Assembly (NCBI GenBank): GCA_004764695.1
Contig: CM015708.1
Span: 62,001-126,000 of the forward strand
Direction: 5' to 3'
DNA length: 64,000 nucleotides
Source: Schizochytrium sp. TIO01
Lineage: Eukaryota; Sar; Bigyra; Thraustochytrida; Thraustochytriidae
In this document: piece after piece, positions 36,222-45,872 of the stretch
Numbering within the stretch: position 1 is the first letter of the stretch
Layout of the letters: each line of letters starts with the position of its first letter
The notes under the pieces: generated by a model
Seen by the model: the letters and a program-made list of their open reading frames with translations, nothing else
What the model was told of the DNA's origin: nothing
The model's database searches: none
Position numbers and translations under genes: made by a program

Positions 36222-37334
36222 ATGTCATTTCAACCGAGCCTCCCACGCCATGCGGCAGGTCTCCCAAGCAATTTTGTCCCGCTTGCAAAGAGAACCAAGC
36301 ACCTGCCGACAGAGGGTCACAGCGGCTATCCTTCGCGCGCTCCAGGACTGCCAAAAGACTATCTCGGCCCGTCCAATGATATCGCAGCCTCGCCTGGTTA
36401 TGTTGTGAACGGGCGCGTGCAGTGTCGTTTGCTGAGTAGAACTCGAGACCAGAAATATGTGAACAGGTATCAATTTGTCTTCGTCGACACGATACGCGAT
36501 AATCGACCTGTTATGCTCTCATTGCCTCAGGTCAACAGACTTCTTGTCGAAGACTATACTGTACGCAATATGAAGCTTGCCGACTTCTTAGATAGATTCA
36601 AGCTTTATAGTGTGGTTGCTAACAATGATATTGACCTTGAAGATGAAATTCCAACAGATCGCTTAGGTCGCTCAGTCACTTTAACGGCTTGGGGTGCAAC
36701 CTTTACGTATGATTACTGGAGCCATCGTGACCGGATGCTTCGTCCTTATGATAATTGCTTTTTTGTAATGAAAAAGATCCGACTTCCCACATTTTACCCA
36801 TTTCAGACAGACATGTCTGTTTCTATGCCCAATGTGGGTCAGCATGTAGACGCTGATTCGTCAGGTCAGTTCGTTTGGCAAATCATACCTTATGCCACCT
36901 CGAACAACTCAATTCCTCCCGAAGTCTACACAACTTACGATCCAGAGAACGAAATTTCATACACCGGCATGTTCTGGAGTGTTGGAAACGCCCACGAGTA
37001 TGCTCAAATTTCAAGCAAGGACAAAATGTCTGTCCGCGTATCTCCAACAGACGTGGCTCGTGATATCACCTTGCTTCATATGAATGGCCAAGTGCCAATC
37101 ATTCAATTCTATGCAAAGATTCTACAACCAAAAATTATTCTGGGCTCTGACGAGTCAGTGCACAATGCCCCAAACGTTCCTGCTCTCGGAAGCCAAGGTA
37201 AGCCCACGATTGACTGGTCACAGATTGTGAGTGCTCAGAGTATTGCGCAGAAATCACAAGCCACCGGATATAGATCCAAAATGAGCATGACTAAGAACAG
37301 TACAGTTCCGGATAAACCTAGCAGATACAAGTAA
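36222..37334 (+). CDS. Putative virion structural protein (triplex-like candidate)
   Basis: 370 residues. The N-terminal ~55 residues are Pro/Arg-rich and disordered; the remainder looks like a beta-rich domain (QYRFVFVDTIRDNRPVMLSL-like strands; VTLTAWGATFTYDYWSHRD; DNCFFVMKKIRLPTFYPF; VPIIQFYAKILQPKIILG), ending in a Ser/Lys-rich tail. There is no membrane helix. Size, beta content and position near the MCP would suit one of the two triplex proteins that mirusviruses share with herpesviruses, but I see no diagnostic motif; virion protein is the safer call. Confidence 0.6.
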   Translation: MSFQPSLPRHAAGLPSNFVPLAKRTKHLPTEGHSGYPSRAPGLPKDYLGPSNDIAASPGYVVNGRVQCRLLSRTRDQKYVNRYQFVFVDTIRDNRPVMLSLPQVNRLLVEDYTVRNMKLADFLDRFKLYSVVANNDIDLEDEIPTDRLGRSVTLTAWGATFTYDYWSHRDRMLRPYDNCFFVMKKIRLPTFYPFQTDMSVSMPNVGQHVDADSSGQFVWQIIPYATSNNSIPPEVYTTYDPENEISYTGMFWSVGNAHEYAQISSKDKMSVRVSPTDVARDITLLHMNGQVPIIQFYAKILQPKIILGSDESVHNAPNVPALGSQGKPTIDWSQIVSAQSIAQKSQATGYRSKMSMTKNSTVPDKPSRYK

Positions 37335-37459
37335 ATAAAGATTTTAACCTCTTTTTTTTACATATATTAATTCAAGTTAGAGATTTATCTTTTGTGTTTT
37401 ATCAGTTAATAAATAGGTATGTTCAAAATAGAGCTTGTCATCGGCTTACGCTAAACATT

Positions 37460-38506
37460 ATGACTCAAGAAGGTATCTCACATCCTACCTTTTTCATCGT
37501 CGACGGTGCACCAGTAAGCGAGACTCTATGGCGATGGTTTTACAGACACGCAAAAACCTTCGACGCAGAAGATTTCGAAAGAAATGCAGACGATCCAGAG
37601 TTCCAACGTGACTTTGTTGTTCCTTTTTTTCTACACGGAATTCTACCAAGCAATTCAAAGCCCAACTTGCTTTTTTTGAACGCTGCCAACTTTTTAACGT
37701 TTCTCGAGAATTTGATGGTATTGGCATGCGGACTCGATACAAATGTAAATCACTCTCTCAAGATCTCACAATGCCCTCCTAGCAGAGTGCTTGAGTTTGT
37801 CGAAGGACCTGTAAAACAAACTCTTTTATATTGGTGCCTTACAGAGGATCATCAAGATGCGATGGCCTTTGAAGACTTACCTGCATCTCTTTTCAATGAT
37901 CAGCACCATGCTACCAATAGAAACTATCACCTGCGCTGCTACTATTTATATCATGAGATTGTGGACCAATTCACCAGAATGGATAAGTCTCCTATTCTTC
38001 AAAAAATCGCACGGAATGAAATCAATACTTCTTATCTTTCTTCTAAACAAATGGCAACCAAAGATGAACTAAACCAAGAAATTCGAAAAATCTATCGTGG
38101 TGATTTGGGCGGCTTTGTGATCGAAACAATAGAAAGCATTCAGTTACAGACGATGTCTAAAAACCATGAAAAACTCGCACAAGCAGTACGTTACGAAAAG
38201 CTCCAGATACTTAACTTCGAGGACAACACACTGTCGCCCTCTGATTCTTGGCGCTACATTTTCCCAACTTACTTTGACCAGTTTGAAGATTACTTTGATA
38301 AGTTCTTTGAGGCCTTTACTGGTCCCTCGATTCTTCATTACCTGCAAGACTTTGCAAAATTGGAATCCTACATTCACAGCTTCCCAACTTATGGATTGTT
38401 CTACAATGAAGTCACTGAGCGGATCGACACTGCGGTTGAGCGTCTCGTTGATATGAAATATGTGTTTACGCGAGCAAAGAGACTTTATGGCTTGGAAGAC
38501 TCATAA
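37460..38506 (+). CDS. Helical protein downstream of putative triplex gene, unknown function
   Basis: 348 residues from ATG 37460 (MTQEGISH); the frame is open to a GTG at 37394. Mostly helical and acidic, without membrane segments or recognised motifs (segments such as NAANFLTFLENLMVLACGL and YFDQFEDYFDKFFEAF). It follows 36222-37334 in the same direction with a ~125-base AT-rich gap, so the two may be coexpressed virion genes. Function unknown. Confidence 0.65.
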   Translation: MTQEGISHPTFFIVDGAPVSETLWRWFYRHAKTFDAEDFERNADDPEFQRDFVVPFFLHGILPSNSKPNLLFLNAANFLTFLENLMVLACGLDTNVNHSLKISQCPPSRVLEFVEGPVKQTLLYWCLTEDHQDAMAFEDLPASLFNDQHHATNRNYHLRCYYLYHEIVDQFTRMDKSPILQKIARNEINTSYLSSKQMATKDELNQEIRKIYRGDLGGFVIETIESIQLQTMSKNHEKLAQAVRYEKLQILNFEDNTLSPSDSWRYIFPTYFDQFEDYFDKFFEAFTGPSILHYLQDFAKLESYIHSFPTYGLFYNEVTERIDTAVERLVDMKYVFTRAKRLYGLEDS

Positions 38507-38744
38507 CAAAAATATATCTCAATTCTTGCTTGTTCTGTTTATTATTGTTTAACTATATCTTATTTTTTGTCAATAGTTCAATTCTTCTTTTTTTTTATAT
38601 ATATATATATTTATTTTTTACAATAGGGGTCTTTCAGATGTGTCAGTTGCCGTTAGCGTCAGATTCTTCAAATTCATGCGTGATCAGCACTGTCGTTAGG
38701 TCACTCGTTCTTCAAACCTAGAAGGACTGAAGAACGCTTACTCT

Positions 38745-40478
38745 TTACAAGTCCGGTGTTGCGAAAAGCTTTCTTTTAGAGCTCGGACTTTCGTGCCAGG
38801 TCCTCTTTGCGCAACATTGGTTACAGCACTGCTTACAAAGCTTTCGCGAGCAGCTATATTCGAACATCGCATCGCAGATACATTTCTTTCGATTCTTCAT
38901 TCTCTGTAAGGCTTTGCAGCAAATATCGTCTTCCGTTGCACCAAAGCATATTATTGAAATGGCAATATCATAGAGGCTTGCCTTTTGTGAATAGCTACGC
39001 AGCCTCACAGTTCGCTCTTCAAAATTCTTGATGTTCCCGTCGCGGAAAGATGGCCAGAGAAAATTGTTTATAATGTCTCTGCAAGCATCGCTTTGTACCT
39101 TACTTGAGACGCCGTCCGAAACACAAACCAGACATCCTGCAAAGTTTGAATAGACAATATGCAAAGCTTCAAAGAGTATGTCTTGTATGTTATGTATGAC
39201 GCTCTTCACTGTAGAGCACTGTGCTATCCAGGATACATTGATTGACTTGGTCAACCTCTGCACAATTTGCATGATTATTGGTTTGGCTGGTACACAAGCG
39301 CACCGTTGACAATGTGCACAACTACAAAATATAGTTTGTGCGTACACTTTCAGCTTTTTATGAAGCTTTTCGGTTAAGGCTAAACAGTTGATATAATTGA
39401 CATTCTCAATCATATCATTTTGAAATGCACAGAGATCAAACTGTTGGTCCACTTGTGGTGAGTCAAACTCTGAAACACCGTATTGTTTCAAGAATTTGAT
39501 CCACTTGAAATCATCTCCGGCCTCTCCTGACCCCATAGAAACAGCTTTGACATAAAAATCAGTCCAATACGGAGCAAATGATGCATCAAGCAGCCTGATC
39601 TTAATTGTAAACGTATAAAAAACACGCAAATTGCGAAGCAACTTTTCTACACTCGACATATATTCGAAGGTTCTAAACAAGCCTTCCTTGACCTGATCTT
39701 GGCCAGCTTTTGTAAAAATCCTGACAAGAGTCTTTCGAAGAATCGTTTCATAGGGAATACATATAAGTCTCTTCTTTGCCGGCAAACTTATTTCCTTGAT
39801 CTGAAGCTGTTTGCGAAACAGAGTATAGTTCGTACTCAAATGAAAGTGCGCTTCATGCGCTCGTAGTGCCATAGCATCTGAAATGTTCCCTTCGACCAAA
39901 AGGTTATGCAGTCCTACTTGGTATTCTGCATACTTTGATAAGCCGCCACCTCTGAAAACCATCTCAAGATTCACTCGATATTGGCTAGTATGACCACTAT
40001 TCTTCTGCACATTCAGCTTTGAGGCTAATCGATGCAAGATAAGCTTTTTCTTGCAATGGCAACGATAGTGCGCATATATGCCTTCCTCCTTGCTGAACAT
40101 CAAAGGCCCCAAAGTATCTCTTGAAATGTCTTCCTCTTGCAGTTTGCATATCATACACGTTTGATTAAACGCATACTGTGCAGCGATTGCCGAGACAAAA
40201 GATGGCTCAACGTCGCCAAAAAGTTGCATCTGTTCATGTTTGTTAAAATAGTAACTTGTTGGCGGCAGAAAAATACCATTATAAAAACTTTTGCAGGTTG
40301 CACGCATATTGGCAATTTCCCAGGGACCGAAGATCAACATATTATTACGTATGACTAATCCAGGAATTGCCCAAAGAAGATTTTGCTGCAATTTTTGATC
40401 AGCTTCGGCGTTTTTTGCAGACTTGGCTCGCAAACATTCTTCTGATGCCTTTCTTCTCTTCGCAAGAACGGAGACCAT
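38745..40478 (-). CDS. Cys-rich protein with possible F-box-like N-terminus
   Basis: 577 residues from ATG 40478 (MVSVLAKRR). After a basic start, a ~40-residue stretch (LLWAIPGLVIRNNMLIFG then EIANMRATCKSFYNG) has the hydrophobic spacing of an F-box (L-P ... L-x-x-L-R-x-T-C-K-x-F), but this is weak. Cys clusters follow: CMICKLQ ... CHCKKK (about 115-150), CSCAHCQRCAC (about 390-400), and a C-terminal CICDAMFEYSCSRKLCKQCCNQCC cluster, each able to bind zinc. No membrane segment. It might be a ubiquitin-pathway adaptor or a nucleic-acid-binding protein. Upstream is a ~340-base AT-rich gap without ORFs, shared with the protease gene. Confidence 0.65.
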   Translation of the reverse strand: MVSVLAKRRKASEECLRAKSAKNAEADQKLQQNLLWAIPGLVIRNNMLIFGPWEIANMRATCKSFYNGIFLPPTSYYFNKHEQMQLFGDVEPSFVSAIAAQYAFNQTCMICKLQEEDISRDTLGPLMFSKEEGIYAHYRCHCKKKLILHRLASKLNVQKNSGHTSQYRVNLEMVFRGGGLSKYAEYQVGLHNLLVEGNISDAMALRAHEAHFHLSTNYTLFRKQLQIKEISLPAKKRLICIPYETILRKTLVRIFTKAGQDQVKEGLFRTFEYMSSVEKLLRNLRVFYTFTIKIRLLDASFAPYWTDFYVKAVSMGSGEAGDDFKWIKFLKQYGVSEFDSPQVDQQFDLCAFQNDMIENVNYINCLALTEKLHKKLKVYAQTIFCSCAHCQRCACVPAKPIIMQIVQRLTKSINVSWIAQCSTVKSVIHNIQDILFEALHIVYSNFAGCLVCVSDGVSSKVQSDACRDIINNFLWPSFRDGNIKNFEERTVRLRSYSQKASLYDIAISIICFGATEDDICCKALQRMKNRKKCICDAMFEYSCSRKLCKQCCNQCCAKRTWHESPSSKRKLFATPDL

Positions 40479-40819
40479 TGTCAATCTTGGGCCAATATTT
40501 CTCTATTAGGGTTCTGCCATGCGTTGAGAAGGCCAACTGGCGTTGGTAGTTGGTAGGTTCCTTATCTTTACAAAAAAAAAGCATTGTTAAAAAAAAATAC
40601 TGCGACAGACTCGAATCTGTATTTTTCTTTTTTAAAGTTACAGTTAGTTAAATATAAAGAAAATGTGTAGATGCTCTTTCTTCAAAAAAAAAAAGTATGC
40701 CTCTACTAGCATATATGAAGCTCTAGTTTCTTTTATGTAGGTAGTTGAGCGAATCCCTTTTTTTTTCAGTTGGGTTTAGCCTTATCGAAAGCTTGGTTTG
40801 CATTTGCTACAAAACAGCG

Positions 40820-43114
40820 ATGAGATTTTCCTCACTCGCCGGACTTCTTGGTCTGGTAGCCCTTGAGTCGGTTTATTGTCAAGCAGAGGATCGGGTTTTC
40901 CTAGCGAGAGTAGACACCAATGAAATTTCGTGTCAGGAAGCCAAGCAACAATTTAGCCAAGATTTTCCTAGTGCTACTATTCAAGAGACTATTGAAACAA
41001 AGAATAACTGTATTATCAAGTATGTCTCAAACAAAAGCTCTGACGATCAAACGGCAGAGGCCAGACTTTCTGTCGCTTCGACGTTTGAAAGCTGGTTAGA
41101 TGGAATCGAAGAAGATTCGGAGGTTACTATTCAGACGGAAGACACGACTGCTATTGAATCGATTGTGAAGCAGGCCAGTGAGACTCGTGGCTCGGCCTCA
41201 GGACCATATGCCTGGCATCTTGATCGCCTCGATCAACCGAGTCCTTATCTCGACCACGAAGAATTTGATCGAGGTAGTTTTACTGGATCTAATGTTACCG
41301 TATACACACTAGACTCTGGTGTCTATCCAGATCATCTTGAATTCAATCATACTAACGTTGTCGTTGGGCCTAATTTCCACGAGGAGGATTCTTCTCTGCT
41401 TGATCTCAATGGACATGGTACACATGTAGCTTCTCTAGTAGTCGGAAAGAATGTTGGCGTTGCACCTGACGCCAATTTGGTTGCTGTTAAGGTAGTTGGA
41501 TATTCAGGATCAGGGAAACTGTCTAGTCTTATTAAGGGTCTCGCTTACATTATTGAAGACGCTGCTTCAACTCCTTCAATCATTTCGATCTCTCTAACAA
41601 CTGCACAAAGTGACACGCTTGATGATCTTGTAGCTGAGGCAACTGACAATGGCCATTTTGTTTTTGTTGCTGCGGGCAACGACAGTAAAGATGCATGCAA
41701 ATTCAGTCCTGCTGCTTCGCAAGAGGCAATTACGGTCGGAGCTTCTACGCTTGCGTATGCTAGTCGCGACAGTCAACAATCGGCAGAGGAAATTATTGAC
41801 AAGGTGGCTTCTTTCAGTAATACAGGCGGCTGTGTCGATGGTTACGCTCCTGGTGTTTTTATCACTGGTGCAAAGGTGAATACTACCGATAGCTACATGA
41901 CTATGTCCGGTACTAGTATGGCGACTCCCATTGCTGCTGGATCAATGGCTCTTTTGTTTGAAAAGCACAGCTTTGATCGCAATGCCGCCATGCTTGATCT
42001 AATTTCAATGGCATTGCCTGTTGTTGTTGGTGCTGATGACGACACACAATTCTTGCTATCTGTTGCTCATATTTCTGATCATGATGAGGAGAACGCTGAT
42101 GATCAAGATGATGAAGAATCTGAAGAAGATCACAGCGATGAAGAAGATGGTGAAGAACCTGAAGAAGATGATGAAGAATCTGAAGAAGATGATGAAGAAT
42201 CTGAAGAAGATCACAGCGATGAAGAAGATGATGAAGAATCTGAAGAAGATCACAGCGATGAAGAAGATGGTGAAGAACCTGAAGAAGATGATGAAGAATC
42301 TGAAGAAGATCACAGCGATGAAGAAGATGATGAAGAACCTGAAGAAGATCACGAAGATGATGCTGAGCGCAAGGAAGGAAGGTTTCCACAAACTTCGATC
42401 CCAACCGCACAACCTTCAAAGTCCACTGGTGCCCCAACGGCGACTTCGAGACCCACACTAAGCGACCAAGAAGAAGAGGAACAAGATAACAATGAGCATG
42501 ACGAAAGTTCAAGCGGCTCTCCATTAATGTGCTCTGCTGTTCTGAACAAAGAAATTATGTGCTACAGCTTTGCGCCTTCTACTTTTGGACACTCTCTTGA
42601 CTCAATCGACCTCGTCGCACCAATGAGTATCCCCAAATCATCCTACAGTTCACTATGCAGAAAGCTGCCTCCAAAGGTTTCCAAAAGTATCAAGGACACA
42701 ATTGTATTGGTCAAGCGAGGCTATTGTAGTTTCGTACAAAAGGTTCTGCGTGCACAAGAAGCAGGTGCTGTTGGCGTGGTTTTGTACCGCAACGACAATC
42801 GCAACTCTCTGTTCTACCCAGAAGCCGACCAAGACGAACAAGAGGACGCTAAGCAGATTACAATCCCTTCTGTTTTGGTGACTCGCGACACTGCAAACCT
42901 GCTCAAGGAATCGCTTCAGGCAGTTCAACAACAAAACGTCGAGCTGTGGTTTGGCCAGGCCGACGATAACGAAGGCGACGAAGAGAATTCATTCTCAACA
43001 CTTGACTCTGAAAAGCCAGAGACCACATGCGAGACACTCAATGACAAGAAAACCTGCCGCCGGCATAACCACTGTCGCTGGGACCGTGGGTGCAAGTCCA
43101 AGACAACAAACTAA
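40820..43114 (+). CDS. Secreted subtilisin-like protease (S8, proteinase K-type) with acidic repeat and PA domain
   Basis: 764 residues from ATG 40820, which starts a signal peptide (SLAGLLGLVALESVYCQA). An inhibitor-type propeptide (about 25-120) precedes the catalytic domain, with the full charge relay: D165 (TLDSGV), H199 (NGHGTHVAS), N287 oxyanion (AAGND) and S366 (SGTSMATP). The next ~100 residues (about 420-515) are almost only Asp/Glu/Ser/His in repeated EE-DD-EESEEDHSDEED units; a short Thr/Pro-rich linker follows, then a protease-associated (PA) domain (VLVKRGYCSFVQKVLRAQEAGAVGVVLY) and a Cys-rich end (C-x4-C-x3-H-x2-C). It is predicted active. Likely role: processing of surface proteins during virion maturation or entry, or digestion of host material; unproven. 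Confidence 0.88.
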   Translation: MRFSSLAGLLGLVALESVYCQAEDRVFLARVDTNEISCQEAKQQFSQDFPSATIQETIETKNNCIIKYVSNKSSDDQTAEARLSVASTFESWLDGIEEDSEVTIQTEDTTAIESIVKQASETRGSASGPYAWHLDRLDQPSPYLDHEEFDRGSFTGSNVTVYTLDSGVYPDHLEFNHTNVVVGPNFHEEDSSLLDLNGHGTHVASLVVGKNVGVAPDANLVAVKVVGYSGSGKLSSLIKGLAYIIEDAASTPSIISISLTTAQSDTLDDLVAEATDNGHFVFVAAGNDSKDACKFSPAASQEAITVGASTLAYASRDSQQSAEEIIDKVASFSNTGGCVDGYAPGVFITGAKVNTTDSYMTMSGTSMATPIAAGSMALLFEKHSFDRNAAMLDLISMALPVVVGADDDTQFLLSVAHISDHDEENADDQDDEESEEDHSDEEDGEEPEEDDEESEEDDEESEEDHSDEEDDEESEEDHSDEEDGEEPEEDDEESEEDHSDEEDDEEPEEDHEDDAERKEGRFPQTSIPTAQPSKSTGAPTATSRPTLSDQEEEEQDNNEHDESSSGSPLMCSAVLNKEIMCYSFAPSTFGHSLDSIDLVAPMSIPKSSYSSLCRKLPPKVSKSIKDTIVLVKRGYCSFVQKVLRAQEAGAVGVVLYRNDNRNSLFYPEADQDEQEDAKQITIPSVLVTRDTANLLKESLQAVQQQNVELWFGQADDNEGDEENSFSTLDSEKPETTCETLNDKKTCRRHNHCRWDRGCKSKTTN
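42085..42360 (+). repeat. Acidic codon repeat inside the protease gene
   Basis: GAAGAAGATCACAGCGATGA and GATGATGAAGAATCTGAAGA units alternate and recur in slightly different order, so the Asp/Glu block has grown by unequal exchange or slippage. The antisense frames stay open here by chance. Confidence 0.85.
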
Positions 43115-43203
43115 CTATCTATCTTTCTTTCTTTGCGTAGTAATTAATTACATAGTCTATATTTTAAAATTTGTTTTTAAATAAATATATAAATGATTTA
43201 TGA

Positions 43204-45645
43204 CTAGCTTTGGCTGAAGTCAATATAAAACCTTGTTTCAAAAGCTTGCCAGACCCGAAACGCAGCAATTTGCTTTGTAGCTTGTGACTTGGTCCGTGTC
43301 ACAGTAAATGAATAAGTAGCGTTCTGTGCCGCTGTGAGTGCCAAGGGCTCGTCAGGTCCGCTGTCTGGCTCGTATCGATCGTTCATAAATAAAACAGCTC
43401 GATCTGTGCAGCTTGAACACATTGAATCAAGCAAAACATAAGGCCGCAAAGAGTTACTATTTGGATTTGTTATAGTAATATTGATTAATCTCGTCGTCCC
43501 AGACACTCTTACCTGATTAATCAAGACTTCGGGCTCTAAAAGTCGTTGTGCTTGTTCGGGATCAAACGAAACGGAGACTTCGATAAATCTAGAACGAATC
43601 TGCGTGAATGTAAAAACTAATCCAGACTCATCGACATGTTTCTCGCCTTCAGCTGGTAAATCGTAAGTGTCTGTGCGTAAGGTTTCAAACAGACGGCGTG
43701 GACCCGAATTACCTGAACTAGTTACATGAACCAACAGCTTGCGATTACCGTTGTCATAATAATAAGAAAACCAAATGCGATTTCCAGTAAAAGGCTCAAT
43801 ATGAACAAGTGCTACTTGGTAAAGCAATTCGGGGCATTGCACAGCTCGCAGTCTGTATGAATACCCAGGACGCACATAAATAACCTCATCAATTTCTGCA
43901 AGACCTATTGAGTGATAGTGGGCTGCAGAGATCAATTCACTATTATCACTCGCCATAAAAGTCAACGAATCATCATAGACATTAGGATAAAACTCATTCG
44001 TTGTGGCGTTGCGCTCTAGCGAGTATGATTTACCCAGCCCCCAGAGAGTTCCAGTTGCATAAAGCATAGTCGCAGTTTTAGTTTTTGTGTTCATTGTCGC
44101 CACAAGCCCTCCGGCCCAGCTTATCTTGTTGTAGATGCTTGTACTAAGCCAGCGTTGATAGTAATAGTTATTTTGGTTTGGATTATCAACAGCAATATCC
44201 GCATCCGGGAGGCCTGCAATACCCGCTCGCCACCAAATGTAGGGAATGTAATAATAAACTTGGGTCCTGTACTGTGCACGTGTAAAGGGTAGCTCCACAT
44301 TGATATTTGTGGGATAATTCGAGCCATCAATGCCAACCAAACGAATCTTTCCTCGAGACAAATACTCCCAGTATGATTTTAAAGTATCCTCTAGATGCTC
44401 ATGAAAGTTGCGATAATCTGTATACTGTGTGCTCACAATAGCAACTGGGACGACTCCAAGACGCCTCGAAGTTTGTAATCGCTCGACTTGGCGCGAAGCA
44501 CGATCTTCTTGCATGAAGTAAGGGAATTTTGCGCTAGTAGTTTGCAAATTAGAAAAAATCAAAGAATCTGAAGGGCCAGCCCAAATCTTTGGTTTGGAAA
44601 GACTAAAATCCGAGCGCGCATTTACAAAATCGACATGCTCAATTTCAAGTATCGGGGCAAGCAACTCCGGGACAATTGGTGCAGCATAGTCATTTAAGAG
44701 AGGGTGTGTTTGCACTTCAATCTGAGTTTCCTGGTTTTCCTGTGTGAATATGCATTGCTCACCAAATTCAACCAGCTTTTCTGCAGAATCGCACACGCTA
44801 TTAAATGCATTGACCTCGTCTTCTGAATCCAATCGTGGGTCGACAGACAATGAAATATTAGGGTTCGACCAGTCATACGTTGAATAACCAGTTCTCGACG
44901 GTTGATAGGTTTGATATGGCACATTCAGCAGCTCTTTGGAGACGTAATTTAGCGCCGGAAAATGCAAATCATTTGAGCCTAGTTGCTTGATTTCATAAAC
45001 ATCGAGAATCGTTTCAAAATTATCGGGTCCAAGTGTTGGTGCAACTGTCGGCTGCGCCTGAGTTGGTGCAAAGCTGGGAGAATTAGTCGCTTGACTATAC
45101 ATGCTTGGAGCAGATGTTGGTGTCTCTGTTGGCAGTCTCGTCTCGCCGTCCAAAGTTGGAAACTTTGTTGGCTGAAGAGTTGGACCTGTTGGCGCCTGGC
45201 TAGGATACATACTTGGTGCGCTTGTTGGTATTGGCACTGGTGCAAGCGTAGGGCTAATAGGCATCAGGGATGGGCGAAATGTAGGTTGCATTGTTGGATT
45301 TGGAGTCATTGGCTGTGATTCCATCTCGGTTGCATTTGAGACATTTGAGCTTGTAAAAAGATACTCTTGTAATGGCTCAACGGCTGGAACACCCAACACA
45401 ACGAGCCCGTATAGTAGAATACATACAAAGCTTATAACTAAACCAACACAAACAGAGTACTTAACAATCTTTGCACAGCCGCATCGACGTTCTTGCGATG
45501 TAGTCGTGTTGCTTTTTGTGTTTTCAATCACTATAGGAACAAGATTTTCATCTGCGTCGACTTTACGTTTGCTACCAAACGCTGACGCAGAATTGTGCCG
45601 ACCAGAATGATTATGCGAGTGCCGCGGGTTGCCATGGTGACCCAT
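43204..45645 (-). CDS. Type II membrane protein, gametolysin (M11)-like domain without metal site
   Basis: 813 residues from ATG 45645 (MGHHGNPR). A His/Asn/basic cytoplasmic start is followed by one transmembrane helix (about 65-88, VCVGLVISFVCILLYGLVVL), then a Thr-Pro stalk (about 110-210) and a large lumenal domain. Its middle resembles the peptidase M11 (gametolysin) layout: VVPVAIVSTQYTDY, later LYATGTLWGLGKSYS where HExxHxxGxxH is expected, and YDDSLTFMASDNSELISAAHYHSIGL where M11 has YGD-x-S-x-MG then a Gly-Trp or Gly-Leu. None of the His or Glu metal residues are present, so it should be catalytically dead if the match holds. It might act as a lectin or adhesin. It is convergent with the active subtilisin gene. 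Confidence 0.65.
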   Translation of the reverse strand: MGHHGNPRHSHNHSGRHNSASAFGSKRKVDADENLVPIVIENTKSNTTTSQERRCGCAKIVKYSVCVGLVISFVCILLYGLVVLGVPAVEPLQEYLFTSSNVSNATEMESQPMTPNPTMQPTFRPSLMPISPTLAPVPIPTSAPSMYPSQAPTGPTLQPTKFPTLDGETRLPTETPTSAPSMYSQATNSPSFAPTQAQPTVAPTLGPDNFETILDVYEIKQLGSNDLHFPALNYVSKELLNVPYQTYQPSRTGYSTYDWSNPNISLSVDPRLDSEDEVNAFNSVCDSAEKLVEFGEQCIFTQENQETQIEVQTHPLLNDYAAPIVPELLAPILEIEHVDFVNARSDFSLSKPKIWAGPSDSLIFSNLQTTSAKFPYFMQEDRASRQVERLQTSRRLGVVPVAIVSTQYTDYRNFHEHLEDTLKSYWEYLSRGKIRLVGIDGSNYPTNINVELPFTRAQYRTQVYYYIPYIWWRAGIAGLPDADIAVDNPNQNNYYYQRWLSTSIYNKISWAGGLVATMNTKTKTATMLYATGTLWGLGKSYSLERNATTNEFYPNVYDDSLTFMASDNSELISAAHYHSIGLAEIDEVIYVRPGYSYRLRAVQCPELLYQVALVHIEPFTGNRIWFSYYYDNGNRKLLVHVTSSGNSGPRRLFETLRTDTYDLPAEGEKHVDESGLVFTFTQIRSRFIEVSVSFDPEQAQRLLEPEVLINQVRVSGTTRLINITITNPNSNSLRPYVLLDSMCSSCTDRAVLFMNDRYEPDSGPDEPLALTAAQNATYSFTVTRTKSQATKQIAAFRVWQAFETRFYIDFSQS

Positions 45646-45872
45646 TTTGTGAAGAAGATAACTAGCAAACGCGCTGACCAAACTTGAGCTCTTATAATTT
45701 TTATTTTTTTTATTTTAACCACTAACTACAAACACTATATATAAGCAATGATATATAAAATAATATTAATAATAATATATGATGCATAATAATGTTGCTA
45801 TTTTTAATTTTAAAAAAATAAATTAAAAAAACGAATAAGTCGATTAGTGAGTAGATGCTATGTCCCTAGACT

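Noticed and set aside
40595-40625. tRNA T-arm-like sequence (ACAGA-TTCGAGT-CTGT on the minus strand)
   Set aside because: No anticodon or acceptor arm lies next to it. Similar TTCGAATCTGT strings at about 2441 and 52370 also lack a cloverleaf.
42021-42549. Long ORFs antisense or out of frame to the acidic block of the subtilisin
   Set aside because: The GAA/GAT repeat is open in several frames; the subtilisin frame has signal peptide and catalytic residues.
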